A stretch of 55,353 nucleotides of DNA, from NCBI GenBank assembly GCA_002687715.1, contig NZBC01000186.1, forward strand, positions 1 through 55,353, read 5' to 3'. Below are positions 28,211-36,313 of the stretch, piece after piece. The position numbers and the translations under genes are program-made. The DNA comes from Planctomycetota bacterium. Lineage in GTDB: Bacteria > Planctomycetota > GCA-002687715. The stretch's first letter is position 1. Each line of letters opens with the position of its first letter. The notes below the pieces were generated by a model, which did no database searches, was not told the origin of the DNA, and saw only the letters and a program-made list of their open reading frames with translations.

Positions 28211-29811
28211 ACCCTTCGCTCATCGCCATCGGCGTCTACGTCGGCGTCTTGATCGCCATCGGCGTCGCGGGGATGCTGCGCAGTCGCAACTCGGAGGAGG
28301 ACTACTACCTCGCCGGGCGCCGCCAGGGGTTCCTCACGACGGCCTTCACGATCATGGCGACCATGTTCTCGAGCGCCGCGGTCCTCGGCCTGCCGGGCCA
28401 GGTCTACCAGGACGGTTTCCCGTTCTTCTTCTTCGCGCTGAACCTGCCGTTGACCGCGTGCTTCGTCTACCTGCTCGGTAGCCGGATCTCGCGAATCGGA
28501 CGGGCGAGAGGCTACGTGACGCCGGGCGACCTCGTGGCGGACTACTACGGCGGATGTGCGGGTGTGCGGCTCGCCGTCGCCCTGTGCGGGTTCCTGTTCG
28601 TCCTGCCCTACGTCGTGATGCAGGTGAAGGCTGGCGGACACCTCGCCATGACGTTGTTTCGTGACGACTTCGATGTCTCGGACGACGCGCTGTTCGACAC
28701 CGGAGCGCTCGTGTTCACGGGCATTACGACGGCGTACGTCCTGCTCGGTGGCATGCGCTCGGTCGCGTGGTCGGACGTCCTGCAAGGCGTGCTGCTGCTC
28801 TCCGGCATGATCATCGCCTGCGCAGCCACGATCGCCGCGATGGGTGGCCTCTCCGCATACTTCGAAGCGCTGACCGAACTGCCGCCCGAGGCCCAATCCG
28901 TGCCCGGCGTGTCCGGCGCGTGGACCGTACCGAAGCTGATGATCTTCGCGTTCTTCTCGGGCGTGGCGTCGATCGTGCAGCCAGCGCAATGGATGCGGTT
29001 CTACGCGGCGAAGTCGGCCAACACCCTGCGCCGGACCGCCCTCATCTTCGCGATCGTCCTGCCCGTGTGCTTGATGGCGAGCATGATGGTCGGGCTCGGC
29101 GGTCGCGCGCTCTATCCGCCGACGGTCGAGGAGAGCGGCGCCGTCACGCCGCATCCGGACGTGGGTGCCAACGACCAGATTGTGCCGAACCTCATGCGCG
29201 AGCACGTGCCGGAGCTGCTGGGTCCGATAGGCGCGCTCGTCGTCGCGTTCTTCATGGTGGCGGTGGTCGCCGCCGCGATGAGTACCGCCGACAGCAATCT
29301 CCACGCGCTGTCTGCCGTCCTCACGCGGGACGTCTACGACCGGTTCATCCGGCCGAAGGCGTCAGAGCGCGAGCGCGCATGGGTCGGACGGGGACTGATC
29401 GTCATCCTGTCCCTGTTCGCCTACGTACTGGTCCGCTACGGCAACCGCCACCCCGACTTCGAACCCATCAAGATGATCGCGCAGCTCATGCTCGTCGCGA
29501 TCGCGTTCTCCTTGCAGCTGGTACCGGCGGCGCTCGACGTCCTGTTCGTGAATCGGGGGTCGGGCAGGGGCGCCTTGTGCGGCATCCTGTCGGGACTGGT
29601 CGTCGTGTTCCTGTTCACCCCGCTGCCGGCGTTGTTCAGCGAGAGCGCGGCGCACTCGCTGGCCGACCTGACGCTCGATCTCAAGCGCAACGTCGACGCA
29701 GGATTCTGCGGCCTGTTCGTGAACGTGGTCGTGTTCGCGGTGGTCAGCCGGTTCACGACGAAGCCCGCGCCAGATGTGGTCAAGGCGTTCCGGAAGTCGG
29801 GTCAGTCCTGA
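28207..29811 (+). CDS. Sodium:solute symporter family transporter
   Basis: This predicted 534-residue SSS-family transporter has around 13 membrane helices. Diagnostic segments are EEDYYLAGRRQGFLTTAFTI with the Na-site helix MATMFSSAAVLGLPG in TM1-2, SRISRIGRARGYVTPGDLVADYYG, and the later MVAVVAAAMSTADSNLHALSAVLTRDVY, which is the conserved SSS core helix. Start ATG 28207 is fixed by the overlap with the small partner gene; a longer frame begins inside that gene. The substrate cannot be read from the sequence; amino acids, pantothenate or sugars are all possible in this family. Its 3' end overlaps the convergent apaH by 10 bp. Confidence 0.9.
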   Translation: MNPSLIAIGVYVGVLIAIGVAGMLRSRNSEEDYYLAGRRQGFLTTAFTIMATMFSSAAVLGLPGQVYQDGFPFFFFALNLPLTACFVYLLGSRISRIGRARGYVTPGDLVADYYGGCAGVRLAVALCGFLFVLPYVVMQVKAGGHLAMTLFRDDFDVSDDALFDTGALVFTGITTAYVLLGGMRSVAWSDVLQGVLLLSGMIIACAATIAAMGGLSAYFEALTELPPEAQSVPGVSGAWTVPKLMIFAFFSGVASIVQPAQWMRFYAAKSANTLRRTALIFAIVLPVCLMASMMVGLGGRALYPPTVEESGAVTPHPDVGANDQIVPNLMREHVPELLGPIGALVVAFFMVAVVAAAMSTADSNLHALSAVLTRDVYDRFIRPKASERERAWVGRGLIVILSLFAYVLVRYGNRHPDFEPIKMIAQLMLVAIAFSLQLVPAALDVLFVNRGSGRGALCGILSGLVVVFLFTPLPALFSESAAHSLADLTLDLKRNVDAGFCGLFVNVVVFAVVSRFTTKPAPDVVKAFRKSGQS

Positions 29812-29813
29812 CC
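29800..29813. terminator. Short dyad over two converging stop codons
   Basis: GGTCAG, TC, CTGACC (29800-29813) is a perfect 6-bp-arm dyad that contains both the TGA of the symporter (29809-29811) and, on the other strand, the TGA of apaH (29802-29804). The loop is only 2 nt as drawn, so RNA folding would lose some pairs. It may simply reflect two TCA/TGA stops placed back to back. Confidence 0.2.
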
Positions 29814-30578
29814 GAGGACCTGGAACACCGCGCGATCCTCGAGCCGGACCGCCGAGAGATAGCGCCCGTACACGCACCCTGAGTCGAGCGCGCAGACTTC
29901 GGACGTCATGTGCAGACCGAGCGTCGACCAGTGTCCGAACACGAGGCACGCGGGCCGCGACGGCCGCCCCGGCGCCGCGAACCAGGGGATGCAATCGTCG
30001 CTCCCGTCCACGGAGGGTCCCATGTGACCCTCCGTCGGCCGCCCCTGACGGTCGACGTAGCGAAGACGGGTGAGGGTCTGGAGGGTCTCCGCGACGCGGG
30101 ACAAATCGCCGCTGTCGTAGAGGCCTTTCAATGCCTTCTTGGCCTTCGGACCCTGGAGCGCCGCCGCCGCTTCCACCGCGCGCTCGGCGGCTTCGTCGAG
30201 TGTCCACGAGGGCAGCAACCCCGCATGGAACATGACCCGGTCGCCGACGTGGTGAAGCAGCGGCTGTTCGCTCAGGTACGCGAGCAGCTCGTCCTTGTCG
30301 GGCGCATCGAGAACGTCCTGGAACGTGTCGCGACCTTTCACCGTCCGCACTCCGGCGTCGACGGCAAGCAGATGCAGGTCGTGATTGCCGAGGACCAGAT
30401 CGACGTGATCCTGGTGCTTGTGCAGCCATCGCAGCACCTTGAGGCTCTTGGGGCCGCGATTGACGACGTCGCCAACCACCCACAGCCGATCCGTCCCCGG
30501 CGTGAAGCCGACAAGTCGCAGAAGTTCCTGGAAAGGCTTGAAGCAACCCTGGATGTCACCGATCGCATAGGTGGCCAT
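29802..30578 (-). CDS. apaH: ApaH-like Ap4A hydrolase (symmetrical)
   Basis: This 258-residue metallophosphatase of the PPP superfamily hydrolyses diadenosine tetraphosphate to two ADP. The three metal-binding motifs are intact: GDIQG near residue 7, GDVVNRGP near 36 and GNHDLHLL near 64. The later histidines are in HAGLLPSW and VFGHWSTLG. Length is close to E. coli ApaH (about 280). It starts with ATG at 30578 and stands divergent from the secreted protease gene, with a 50-bp spacer that contains a short dyad, ATGCG, ATC, CGCAT (30607-30619). Confidence 0.93.
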   Translation of the reverse strand: MATYAIGDIQGCFKPFQELLRLVGFTPGTDRLWVVGDVVNRGPKSLKVLRWLHKHQDHVDLVLGNHDLHLLAVDAGVRTVKGRDTFQDVLDAPDKDELLAYLSEQPLLHHVGDRVMFHAGLLPSWTLDEAAERAVEAAAALQGPKAKKALKGLYDSGDLSRVAETLQTLTRLRYVDRQGRPTEGHMGPSVDGSDDCIPWFAAPGRPSRPACLVFGHWSTLGLHMTSEVCALDSGCVYGRYLSAVRLEDRAVFQVLGQD

Positions 30579-30628
30579 GTGACGAGGACGTTACCCTAAG
30601 ATCCGAATGCGATCCGCATCCTAGTACC

Positions 30629-31462
30629 ATGCGAACCCTCATCACCATCACGCTTCTCGTCGCGACGCTCGGTGCCCAGGACAAGGGTCCGGACTATGCG
30701 TCTCACATCGCGAAGCTGAAGAAGAAGCTGCCCCACGCCGGCTTCCACATCGTCATCCAGAAGCCGTTCGTCGTCATCGGCGACGAGTCCCGCGTGGTCA
30801 TCGAGCGCCGGTCGAAGCGCACGGTGAAGTGGGCCGTGGACCTGCTCAAGCAGGACTACTTCCCGAAGGACCCGAACCACATCATCGACGTGTGGCTCTT
30901 CAAGGACAAGAGGAGCTACCGCCAGCACGTGAAGCAGCTCTGGGACGTGACCCCGCACACCCCGTACGGGTACTACTCACGCCAGCATCGGGTCCTGGTC
31001 ATGAACATCGAGACGGGTGGCGGCACACTCGTCCACGAGATCGTCCATCCGTTCATGGAAGCGAACTTCGAAGCCTGCCCCGCATGGTTCAACGAGGGAC
31101 TGGCGTCGCTGTACGAGCAATGCGGCGAAGCCGACGGCAAGATCCAAGGCCGCACCAACTGGCGGCTCCGCGGCCTGAAGCGCTCCGTGGAGAAGAAGGA
31201 ACTCCCGACGTTCGAGTGGCTCTGCGGCACGTCGACGGCGAGGTTCTACGGCGAACGATCCGGCCGCAACTATGCCCAGGCCCGCTACCTGCTGTACTAC
31301 CTCCAGCAGAAGAAGCTCCTCCGCAAGTACTGGAAGGCCTTCACCGCCGGCGTGAAGAAGGACCCGTCAGGCTACGCCACCCTCCAGAAGATCCTCGGGC
31401 GCACGGACATGAAGGCGTTCCAGAAGGACTGGGAGGCATGGGTGTTGAAGCTCAAGTACTGA
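30629..31462 (+). CDS. Secreted zinc metalloprotease-like protein (peptidase MA type)
   Basis: This 277-residue exported protein has a short signal peptide ending LGA|QDKG. It contains the gluzincin zinc motif HEIVH (His136, Glu137, His140) and the third ligand Glu156 in AWFNEGLASLYE, the layout of the peptidase MA/DUF1570 group. The region before it (IIDVWLFKDKRSYRQHV) fits the family's N-terminal lobe, and the C-terminal QARYLLYYLQQKKLLRKYW helices match too. All metal ligands are present, so it is probably active in the periplasm; the substrate is unknown. The stop is 7 nt from the convergent MarR-GNAT stop. Confidence 0.82.
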   Translation: MRTLITITLLVATLGAQDKGPDYASHIAKLKKKLPHAGFHIVIQKPFVVIGDESRVVIERRSKRTVKWAVDLLKQDYFPKDPNHIIDVWLFKDKRSYRQHVKQLWDVTPHTPYGYYSRQHRVLVMNIETGGGTLVHEIVHPFMEANFEACPAWFNEGLASLYEQCGEADGKIQGRTNWRLRGLKRSVEKKELPTFEWLCGTSTARFYGERSGRNYAQARYLLYYLQQKKLLRKYWKAFTAGVKKDPSGYATLQKILGRTDMKAFQKDWEAWVLKLKY

Positions 31463-31469
31463 GCGGCCC

Positions 31470-32423
31470 TCACATCAGCATCTCCATCGTGAGATCGCCG
31501 CGTTCGTACTTCGGATGCGGTCCCGCGCGCACGACCTTGAACCCGACGCGGCGATAGAGCGTGACGGCTGGCGTCAGCCCGCTGTTGGTGACGAGGAAGA
31601 CCCTCTTCGCGTGCAGCCCTCTCGCGCGATCGAGTGCGGCGCGCATGAGCGCCTTGCCGATCTGGCGCCCCTGGTAGGCCTCCGTCACCGCCATCTTCGT
31701 GAGCTCGTAGACCCCCGGTTCCGTGCGCTGAAGCGCGCACGTTCCCACGAGGTGCGCGTCAACGCGCGCGAACAGGATCTCACCGCCCGGCTCGATGATG
31801 ATCCGGTCCGGATCGTCCAGTACCTCGTGGTCGACCGGCTCGACGCGGAAGTACTTCTCCAGCCATTCGACGTTGAGGTCGCGGAACGCGTCGCGGAACT
31901 CCGGGTCCGGCGAGAACGGCTCGATGGCGACGGAGTCGCGCTGCCGGCGGCGTCCATGGTCTGCGGTCCGCTGGGCCAGGTCGGACTCCTGCAGCGCATG
32001 CTCCATGCCGTCGAGGACGGCGAGGACGTCCGCGCCGCAGTGGGACGCGATGTCTCGCACCGCCGCCTGGATGTCGTCCCAGAGCGGCTGCAGCTTCGGC
32101 AGCAGCTCGCGACCGCGCGCGGTCAGCGACAGCACGCGGCGACGCTCGTCCCGCGCGTCCTTCTCAGCGGAGAGGATGCCCCGCCCCGCCATGGCTCGCA
32201 CGGTCTGGCTGACCGCCGCGTGGGTCATCCCGAGCGCTTGTGCGGCGCCGCCCACCGTCTGGGGACCACGCTCATCGACGAGGCGGTACAGCGGAAACCA
32301 CCGCGGCTCGAAGTCGAGCTCGTCGCCTCGATAGATGTCCGCCCCGCTGGCCATGATCCGGTCGCTCAGTCGCCGCAGTCGACTGCCGAGGGCGAGCAAT
32401 CCCAGGTGCTTGATGAAGTCCAT
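31470..32423 (-). CDS. Bifunctional MarR-type regulator / GNAT acetyltransferase
   Basis: This 317-residue fusion has a MarR winged helix in residues 1 to about 150 (FPLYRLVDERGPQTVGGAAQALGMTHAAVSQTVRAMAGRGILSAEKDARDERRRVLSLT). A GNAT N-acetyltransferase follows from about 165 to the end, with FARVDAHLVGTCALQRTEPGVYELTKMAV, the acetyl-CoA loop YQGRQIGKALMRAALDRA and the NSGLTPAVTLYRRVGFK helix. This pairing is a known architecture. The start is the ATG at 32423 because the MarR domain begins there; upstream frame is non-coding. A 20-bp AT-rich dyad 19 bp upstream suggests self-regulation. Confidence 0.9.
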   Translation of the reverse strand: MDFIKHLGLLALGSRLRRLSDRIMASGADIYRGDELDFEPRWFPLYRLVDERGPQTVGGAAQALGMTHAAVSQTVRAMAGRGILSAEKDARDERRRVLSLTARGRELLPKLQPLWDDIQAAVRDIASHCGADVLAVLDGMEHALQESDLAQRTADHGRRRQRDSVAIEPFSPDPEFRDAFRDLNVEWLEKYFRVEPVDHEVLDDPDRIIIEPGGEILFARVDAHLVGTCALQRTEPGVYELTKMAVTEAYQGRQIGKALMRAALDRARGLHAKRVFLVTNSGLTPAVTLYRRVGFKVVRAGPHPKYERGDLTMEMLM

Positions 32424-32442
32424 GAGCCAGGTCCGATATTGA

Positions 32443-32462
32443 TTCTGTAAGAGCTTACTGAA
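32443..32462. promoter_or_regulatory. 20-bp dyad upstream of the MarR-GNAT gene (candidate operator)
   Basis: TTCTGTAAG (32443-32451), AG, CTTACTGAA (32454-32462): 9-bp arms with a single mismatch, conspicuously AT-rich in GC-rich DNA. It ends 19 bp from the ATG at 32423. Size, symmetry and position match the sites bound by MarR-family dimers, which often repress their own genes. Confidence 0.6.
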
Positions 32463-32839
32463 TTGCCCCGAGCCTCTCCAGGCGTCTTGGATTCGACTCC
32501 CCCGACACCCAATAACGACCGGTGTCTGACCAAGAGGCGCCCGACGGAGAGTCCGTCGCAGTGGGATGCCCCATGTGCCGTCTTTCCAATGACTTGTGGC
32601 CGCCTCCGGGCCGTTGCGCCTGTCGAGATCCCTGAAGCACGACGCCTGTCGGCATGGCATTTCGCTTGCTCTCGGATGGAAGGGGGGACACCGGGCTCTT
32701 TCTTGGTTGGCTCGCCTGGCCTTCGCGTGGAAGCCCGTCTTCCCCGCTGGCCGGGGGGCTACGCGCGCTCGCTCGGGGACATCGGTCGCTCACTGAAGCT
32801 CGGCACGCAACCTGGCGGTCGGGACCCCGGCCGGGTCCC
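32463..32839. other. Stretch without a recognisable gene
   Basis: About 380 bp with open frames on both strands but no recognisable protein, no ribosome-binding site with a sensible start, and no hairpin of note. It may carry the promoter of the MarR-GNAT gene and the lost 5' part of the adjacent remnant. Confidence 0.5.
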
Positions 32840-33183
32840 AGCCTCGTCATCGTCGACCCGAGGAGCGCACGTCACGCCAACGCCATCAAGGCGCTGGACA
32901 ATGACCCCCGCATCGCCGCGGCGGCCCGGCCACCCAACGCCTACGAGATCGACGGCAACGGCAACCTGAAGTCGGCAAAGACGCCCGCCGTGGTCAGCCG
33001 AAGGAGGTCTTCCCCAAGGCCGTTCACAACACCAAGGGGCCGGCCCTCGGCCAGGAGCACATCGAACTCCTGGAGAAGAACATCATCTGTCACGACTGTG
33101 GTTGCGTCCGTCACGATGTCGTGAAGAAGCTCGGAGCAGTCGAGAGAGCGTTCGACACCTTCCGCGCCACGGGCGACAGCTGA
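32840..33183 (+). pseudogene. Frameshifted remnant of an unrecognised protein gene
   Basis: Two adjoining frames together read like one protein. Frame one gives SLVIVDPRSARHANAIKAL, then NDPRIAAAARPPNAYEIDGN and GNLKSAKTPA to about 32990. After a shift equal to one missing base the next frame gives QPKEVFPKAVHNTKGPALGQ, then EHIELLEKNIICHDCGCVRH and DVVKKLGAVERAFDTFRATG, ending at TGA 33181-33183. Composition is protein-like on both sides, and a strong hairpin follows the stop. The C-terminal Cys/His cluster (CHDCGC) suggests a metal site. No family was recognised, and no start is evident upstream of 32840. A single sequencing error could equally explain the shift. Confidence 0.5.
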
Positions 33184-33196
33184 TCCGACCTTGCCC

Positions 33197-33237
33197 GAGC
33201 CCCCGGCGCCGCGGATGATCCAGCGGGCCGGGGGCTC
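33197..33237 (+). terminator. Strong hairpin after the frameshifted gene
   Basis: GAGCCCCCGGC (33197-33207) pairs perfectly with GCCGGGGGCTC (33227-33237), and inside it CCGC (33209-33212) pairs with GCGG (33223-33226), leaving a 10-nt loop. It starts 13 bp past the TGA and is followed only by TTG. It suits transcription termination without a T-tract. Confidence 0.55.
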
Positions 33238-33283
33238 TTGCCGATGAAGATCCACGCCCCGACCGCCGAGCGCGGAGAGTGCT

Positions 33284-34432
33284 GTGTTGCCGCCGTACAT
33301 CTGGATCCCGTTGATCGTCATCTGCGGACCGCTCCTGCTGGAGCTGTGCGTCCGCGCGGCCTTTCGCCGGGGCGAGTACTACGTGTGGAAGCCAGGAACA
33401 CGTATGCGGCTGGGCATCGACCCGAAGGCGCTGCCGGGGATGCCCTCCGAAGCCCGGTTCTGGATCAACCGGGACGGCGAACGCGGCGACGACCCGCCGC
33501 CTGCACGCGACGATGCGTCGGTGTACCGGGTGCTCGTCGTCGGCGGCAGTGCGGCGGAGTGCTACTTTCTCGACCAGGACGCGTCGTGGCCGGGCGTGGT
33601 CCAGGAACGCCTGCTTCGCGCCGAGAACCGCGAGCGTCTGGGCGGTCGACGGGCCCACGTCGCGAATCTCGCCCGATCCGGCACGGGGCCGACCGAAGCC
33701 GTCGCCCGCGTGTTGGAGCGCATCCGCGACCGCTCCCGCTGCGACGTCATCCTCATCATGGCCGGCGCCGCCGACATCGTGAACTGGATGCGCCACGGAA
33801 CGCCATCCGAGATCCCGGACGAGCTCAGTACCGACTTTCTCTTCCTCCAGCATCCGGAGAAGCGATTCGGCTGGCATCCGGCGCGCCTGGCGCTCGTCGA
33901 GCTGCTGCGGCGGCTCAAGCAGCGGTGGTCGGCCGCCGAGTTCCGGCGCGAACACGTCGGCAAGAAGCTGATCGAAACCCGGGCCATGCGTGCCCGCGCC
34001 GAAAAGATCAAGGACGACACGCCGGACCCGGCACCGATGATCGCCGCGTACGAGAGCGGTCTTCGGCGGGCCGTCGAGGTCGCCAAGACGATGTCCGAGC
34101 GCGTCCTCGTCGTGCGGCAGCCGTGGTTCGAGAAGGATCACACCGACGAGGAAAACGCGCGGTTCTGGAACTGCGGCGAGGGCTACCCGTACTCCGAGGA
34201 CGTGAAGACCTACTTCTCCATGGCCGTCACTGCGCGGCTGATGCAGACGTTGTCCGACGTCGGCGCGCGCATCTGCGAGGAGGCGGCCGTCGAGCATCTG
34301 GATCTGATGCCCACCCTCGACCGATCGCTCCGGACCTACTACGACTTCTTCCACTTCACGGCGGAGGGCGCATCGGACGTCGCGGACGCCGTCTCCGAGG
34401 TGATCCTGAAGAGCGTTCAGGAGCGGGCCTGA
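33284..34432 (+). CDS. Membrane-anchored SGNH/GDSL-type hydrolase-like protein
   Basis: This 382-residue protein has an N-terminal membrane anchor (residues 4-21, PYIWIPLIVICGPLLLEL) and then an SGNH-hydrolase fold. Block I is VLVVGGSAAECYF with nucleophile candidate Ser89; block II is NLARSGTG (Asn128); block III is MAGAADIVNW, where the usual GxND is GAAD; block V is YYDFFHFTAEG with Asp354 and His357. The catalytic Ser-Asp-His set is therefore present. Family members deacylate or modify lipids and polysaccharides. The GTG at 33284 is preceded by GGAGAG at good spacing. A hairpin separates it from the carboxylase gene. Confidence 0.75.
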   Translation: MLPPYIWIPLIVICGPLLLELCVRAAFRRGEYYVWKPGTRMRLGIDPKALPGMPSEARFWINRDGERGDDPPPARDDASVYRVLVVGGSAAECYFLDQDASWPGVVQERLLRAENRERLGGRRAHVANLARSGTGPTEAVARVLERIRDRSRCDVILIMAGAADIVNWMRHGTPSEIPDELSTDFLFLQHPEKRFGWHPARLALVELLRRLKQRWSAAEFRREHVGKKLIETRAMRARAEKIKDDTPDPAPMIAAYESGLRRAVEVAKTMSERVLVVRQPWFEKDHTDEENARFWNCGEGYPYSEDVKTYFSMAVTARLMQTLSDVGARICEEAAVEHLDLMPTLDRSLRTYYDFFHFTAEGASDVADAVSEVILKSVQERA

Positions 34433-34437
34433 CGCCC

Positions 34438-34460
34438 CCCGGCACGAACACCACGCCGGG
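34438..34460 (+). terminator. Hairpin between the SGNH and carboxylase genes
   Basis: CCCGGC (34438-34443) and GCCGGG (34455-34460) form a 6-bp GC stem with an 11-nt loop, followed by TCTATT. It begins six bases after the SGNH stop codon. It is a plausible but modest intrinsic terminator. Confidence 0.38.
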
Positions 34461-34489
34461 TCTATTCCGGGCCGATCATCGCGCCTACG

Positions 34490-36043
34490 ATGCCCCGCAT
34501 GGATCCCGTCGAACGGCTACGTCAGCTGCGTGAACGCGTCCGCCAGGGCGGAGGCGAGGCCCGCATCGCCGCCCAGCACGAGAAGGGGAAGCTCACCGCA
34601 CATGAGCGACTCGAGCTCCTGCTCGATGCGGGCACGTTCGTCGAGACGGACATGTTCGTGACCCATCGCTGCGATGACTTCGGCATGGCCGCGCGCCAGA
34701 TTCCGGCGGACGGCGTCGTCACGGGATGGGGTCAGGTGGACGGGCGTCACGTCTTCGTGTTCAGCCAGGACTTCACCACACTCGGCGGCACACTCGGCGA
34801 GGCCCACGCAAAGAAGATCTGCAAGATCATGGACATGGCGCTCAAGTGCGGGAAGCCCGTCATCGGGCTGAACGACTCGGGTGGCGCCCGCATCCAGGAG
34901 GGGGTGCTGGCGCAGGGTGGCTACGCCGACATCTTCTTGCGCAACACGATGGCGTCGGGCGTCGTACCGCAGATCTCAGTCATCATGGGACCGTGCGCCG
35001 GGGGTGCGACGTACAGCCCCGCGCTCACCGATTTCATCCTGATGGTCGAGAACACGTCCTACATGTTCATCACCGGGCCGACGGTGGTGAAGACCGTCAC
35101 CCACGAGGTGGTGGACTTCGAGGGGCTCGGCGGGGCAAGAACACACTCACGGAAGTCCGGCGTCGCGCACTTCACCCGCGAGGACGACGAGACCACGCTG
35201 GCGCTGGTCCGGACACTGATGGCGTACCTGCCGCTTAACAACCAGGATCCGCCTCCCGTCATCGAGCCGACGGACGACGCCAATCGCGAGGAACCGGAGC
35301 TCGACGACATCATCCCGGACGACCCCCGCAAGCCGTACGACATCCGCGACATCATCTCGCGCATCGTCGATCACGGACAGATGCTGGAGATCCACGCCGC
35401 CTACGCAGAGAACCTGGTCGTCGGGTTCGCCCGGCTCGACGGACGTCCGGTCGGGCTCCTCGCGACGCAACCCGCGGTGCTCGCGGGCACGATCGACATC
35501 CGCGCGTCCAAGAAGGGCGCGCAGTTCGTCCGTTTCTGCGATTCGTTCAACCTGCCGCTGATCACGTTCGAGGACGTTCCGGGATATCTCCCCGGTGTCA
35601 CCCAGGAGCATCGCGGAATCATCCGCGAAGGCGCCAAGCTCCTGCACGCATACTGCGAGGCGACGATCCCCAAGATCACCGTCATCACCCGCAAAGGCTA
35701 CGGCGGCGCCTACAACGTCCTCAACTCGAAGCACATCCGCGGCGACTTCAACTACGCGTGGCCCACCGCCGAGGTCGCGATCATGGGCGCCGAAGCGGCC
35801 GTCGAGATCATCCACCGCCGCGAGCTGGAGGCCGCCGGCGAGAACCGCGAAGCCGTCCGCGCCGAGCGGGTCGCCGAATACCAGGCCACCTTCTGCACCC
35901 CGTTCCACGCGGCGTCCTTCGGCTTCATAGACGACGTCATCGAACCCCGCCGCACCCGCCCGACCCTCATCAACGCCCTCCGCCTGCTCACGAACAAGCA
36001 GCAATCCAATCCGCCCAAGAAGCACGGGCACATGCCGCTCTGA
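34490..36043 (+). CDS. Acyl-CoA carboxylase, carboxyltransferase subunit (PccB-like)
   Basis: This 517-residue carboxyltransferase moves CO2 from carboxybiotin to an acyl-CoA such as propionyl-CoA. Both crotonase-fold halves are complete: the N-terminal half with [47 protein letters not shown] and [17 protein letters not shown]. The C-terminal half has [35 protein letters not shown] and [17 protein letters not shown]. Length matches propionyl-CoA carboxylase beta and methylmalonyl-CoA decarboxylase alpha, which sequence alone cannot separate. No biotin carrier or carboxylase subunit adjoins it. Start is ATG 34490 or ATG 34499. Repeat copy C follows its stop by four bases. Confidence 0.92.
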   Translation: MPRMDPVERLRQLRERVRQGGGEARIAAQHEKGKLTAHERLELLLDAGTFVETDMFVTHRCDDFGMAARQIPADGVVTGWGQVDGRHVFVFSQDFTTLGGTLGEAHAKKICKIMDMALKCGKPVIGLNDSGGARIQEGVLAQGGYADIFLRNTMASGVVPQISVIMGPCAGGATYSPALTDFILMVENTSYMFITGPTVVKTVTHEVVDFEGLGGARTHSRKSGVAHFTREDDETTLALVRTLMAYLPLNNQDPPPVIEPTDDANREEPELDDIIPDDPRKPYDIRDIISRIVDHGQMLEIHAAYAENLVVGFARLDGRPVGLLATQPAVLAGTIDIRASKKGAQFVRFCDSFNLPLITFEDVPGYLPGVTQEHRGIIREGAKLLHAYCEATIPKITVITRKGYGGAYNVLNSKHIRGDFNYAWPTAEVAIMGAEAAVEIIHRRELEAAGENREAVRAERVAEYQATFCTPFHAASFGFIDDVIEPRRTRPTLINALRLLTNKQQSNPPKKHGHMPL

Positions 36044-36047
36044 TCTC

Positions 36048-36104
36048 GGGAGCGCGGACGTCCAGAGCACGTGAATCAATCTGCTCCGGATGGGAGCTCG
36101 AACG
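36048..36104. repeat. Intergenic compound repeat, copy C
   Basis: Right after the carboxylase stop comes GGGAGCGCGGACGTCCAGAG, then CACGTGAATCAATCTGCTCC, then GGATGGGAGCTCGAACGC. This is the same word order as the tandem units of copy B (core, GTGAA(G/T)CAATCTGCTCCGG, core), but single and slightly diverged. Confidence 0.7.
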
Positions 36105-36215
36105 CAGCCTGCCTCACGTGGCCTGGTCAGACCTTGGCGGACGCTGGTTTCATCGACACCCGCAGCAACGGACGCACACCGGCGCGTCTCGCGGGAGCAC
36201 CCGCTCCACGTCGTA

Positions 36216-36245
36216 TTGTCTGGCGGCCATGGCCTCTCGTATACT
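36216..36245 (+). promoter_or_regulatory. Sigma-70-like promoter for the secreted protein gene
   Basis: TTGTCT (36216-36221), an 18-bp spacer and TATACT (36240-36245) are close to the housekeeping consensus. Transcription would start near 36252, giving a leader of about 60 nt that contains the (CAGC)5 tract before the ATG at 36314. It is the clearest -35/-10 pair noticed in the window. Confidence 0.55.
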
Positions 36246-36260
36246 GATCCAGTTCCAGAG

Positions 36261-36280
36261 CAGCCAGCCAGCCAGCCAGC
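36261..36280 (+). repeat. Tetranucleotide repeat (CAGC)5
   Basis: Five perfect CAGC units lie in the predicted 5' leader, 33 bp before the start of the secreted protein gene. Such tracts change length by slippage. Here a change would alter leader length, not reading frame. Confidence 0.8.
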
Positions 36281-36313
36281 CCTGCTGAACTCCGTATCTC
36301 AGAGCCAACCATC

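Noticed and set aside
28177..29304. Minus-strand open frame opposite the symporter
   Set aside because: His/Arg/Glu-rich shadow of a hydrophobic membrane protein gene, with no motif.
32480..32510. tRNA T-arm-like word (GGATTCGACTCCC)
   Set aside because: The flanking bases do not form the 5-bp T-stem and no anticodon or D arm is found within 80 bp, so it is not a tRNA or an obvious attachment site.
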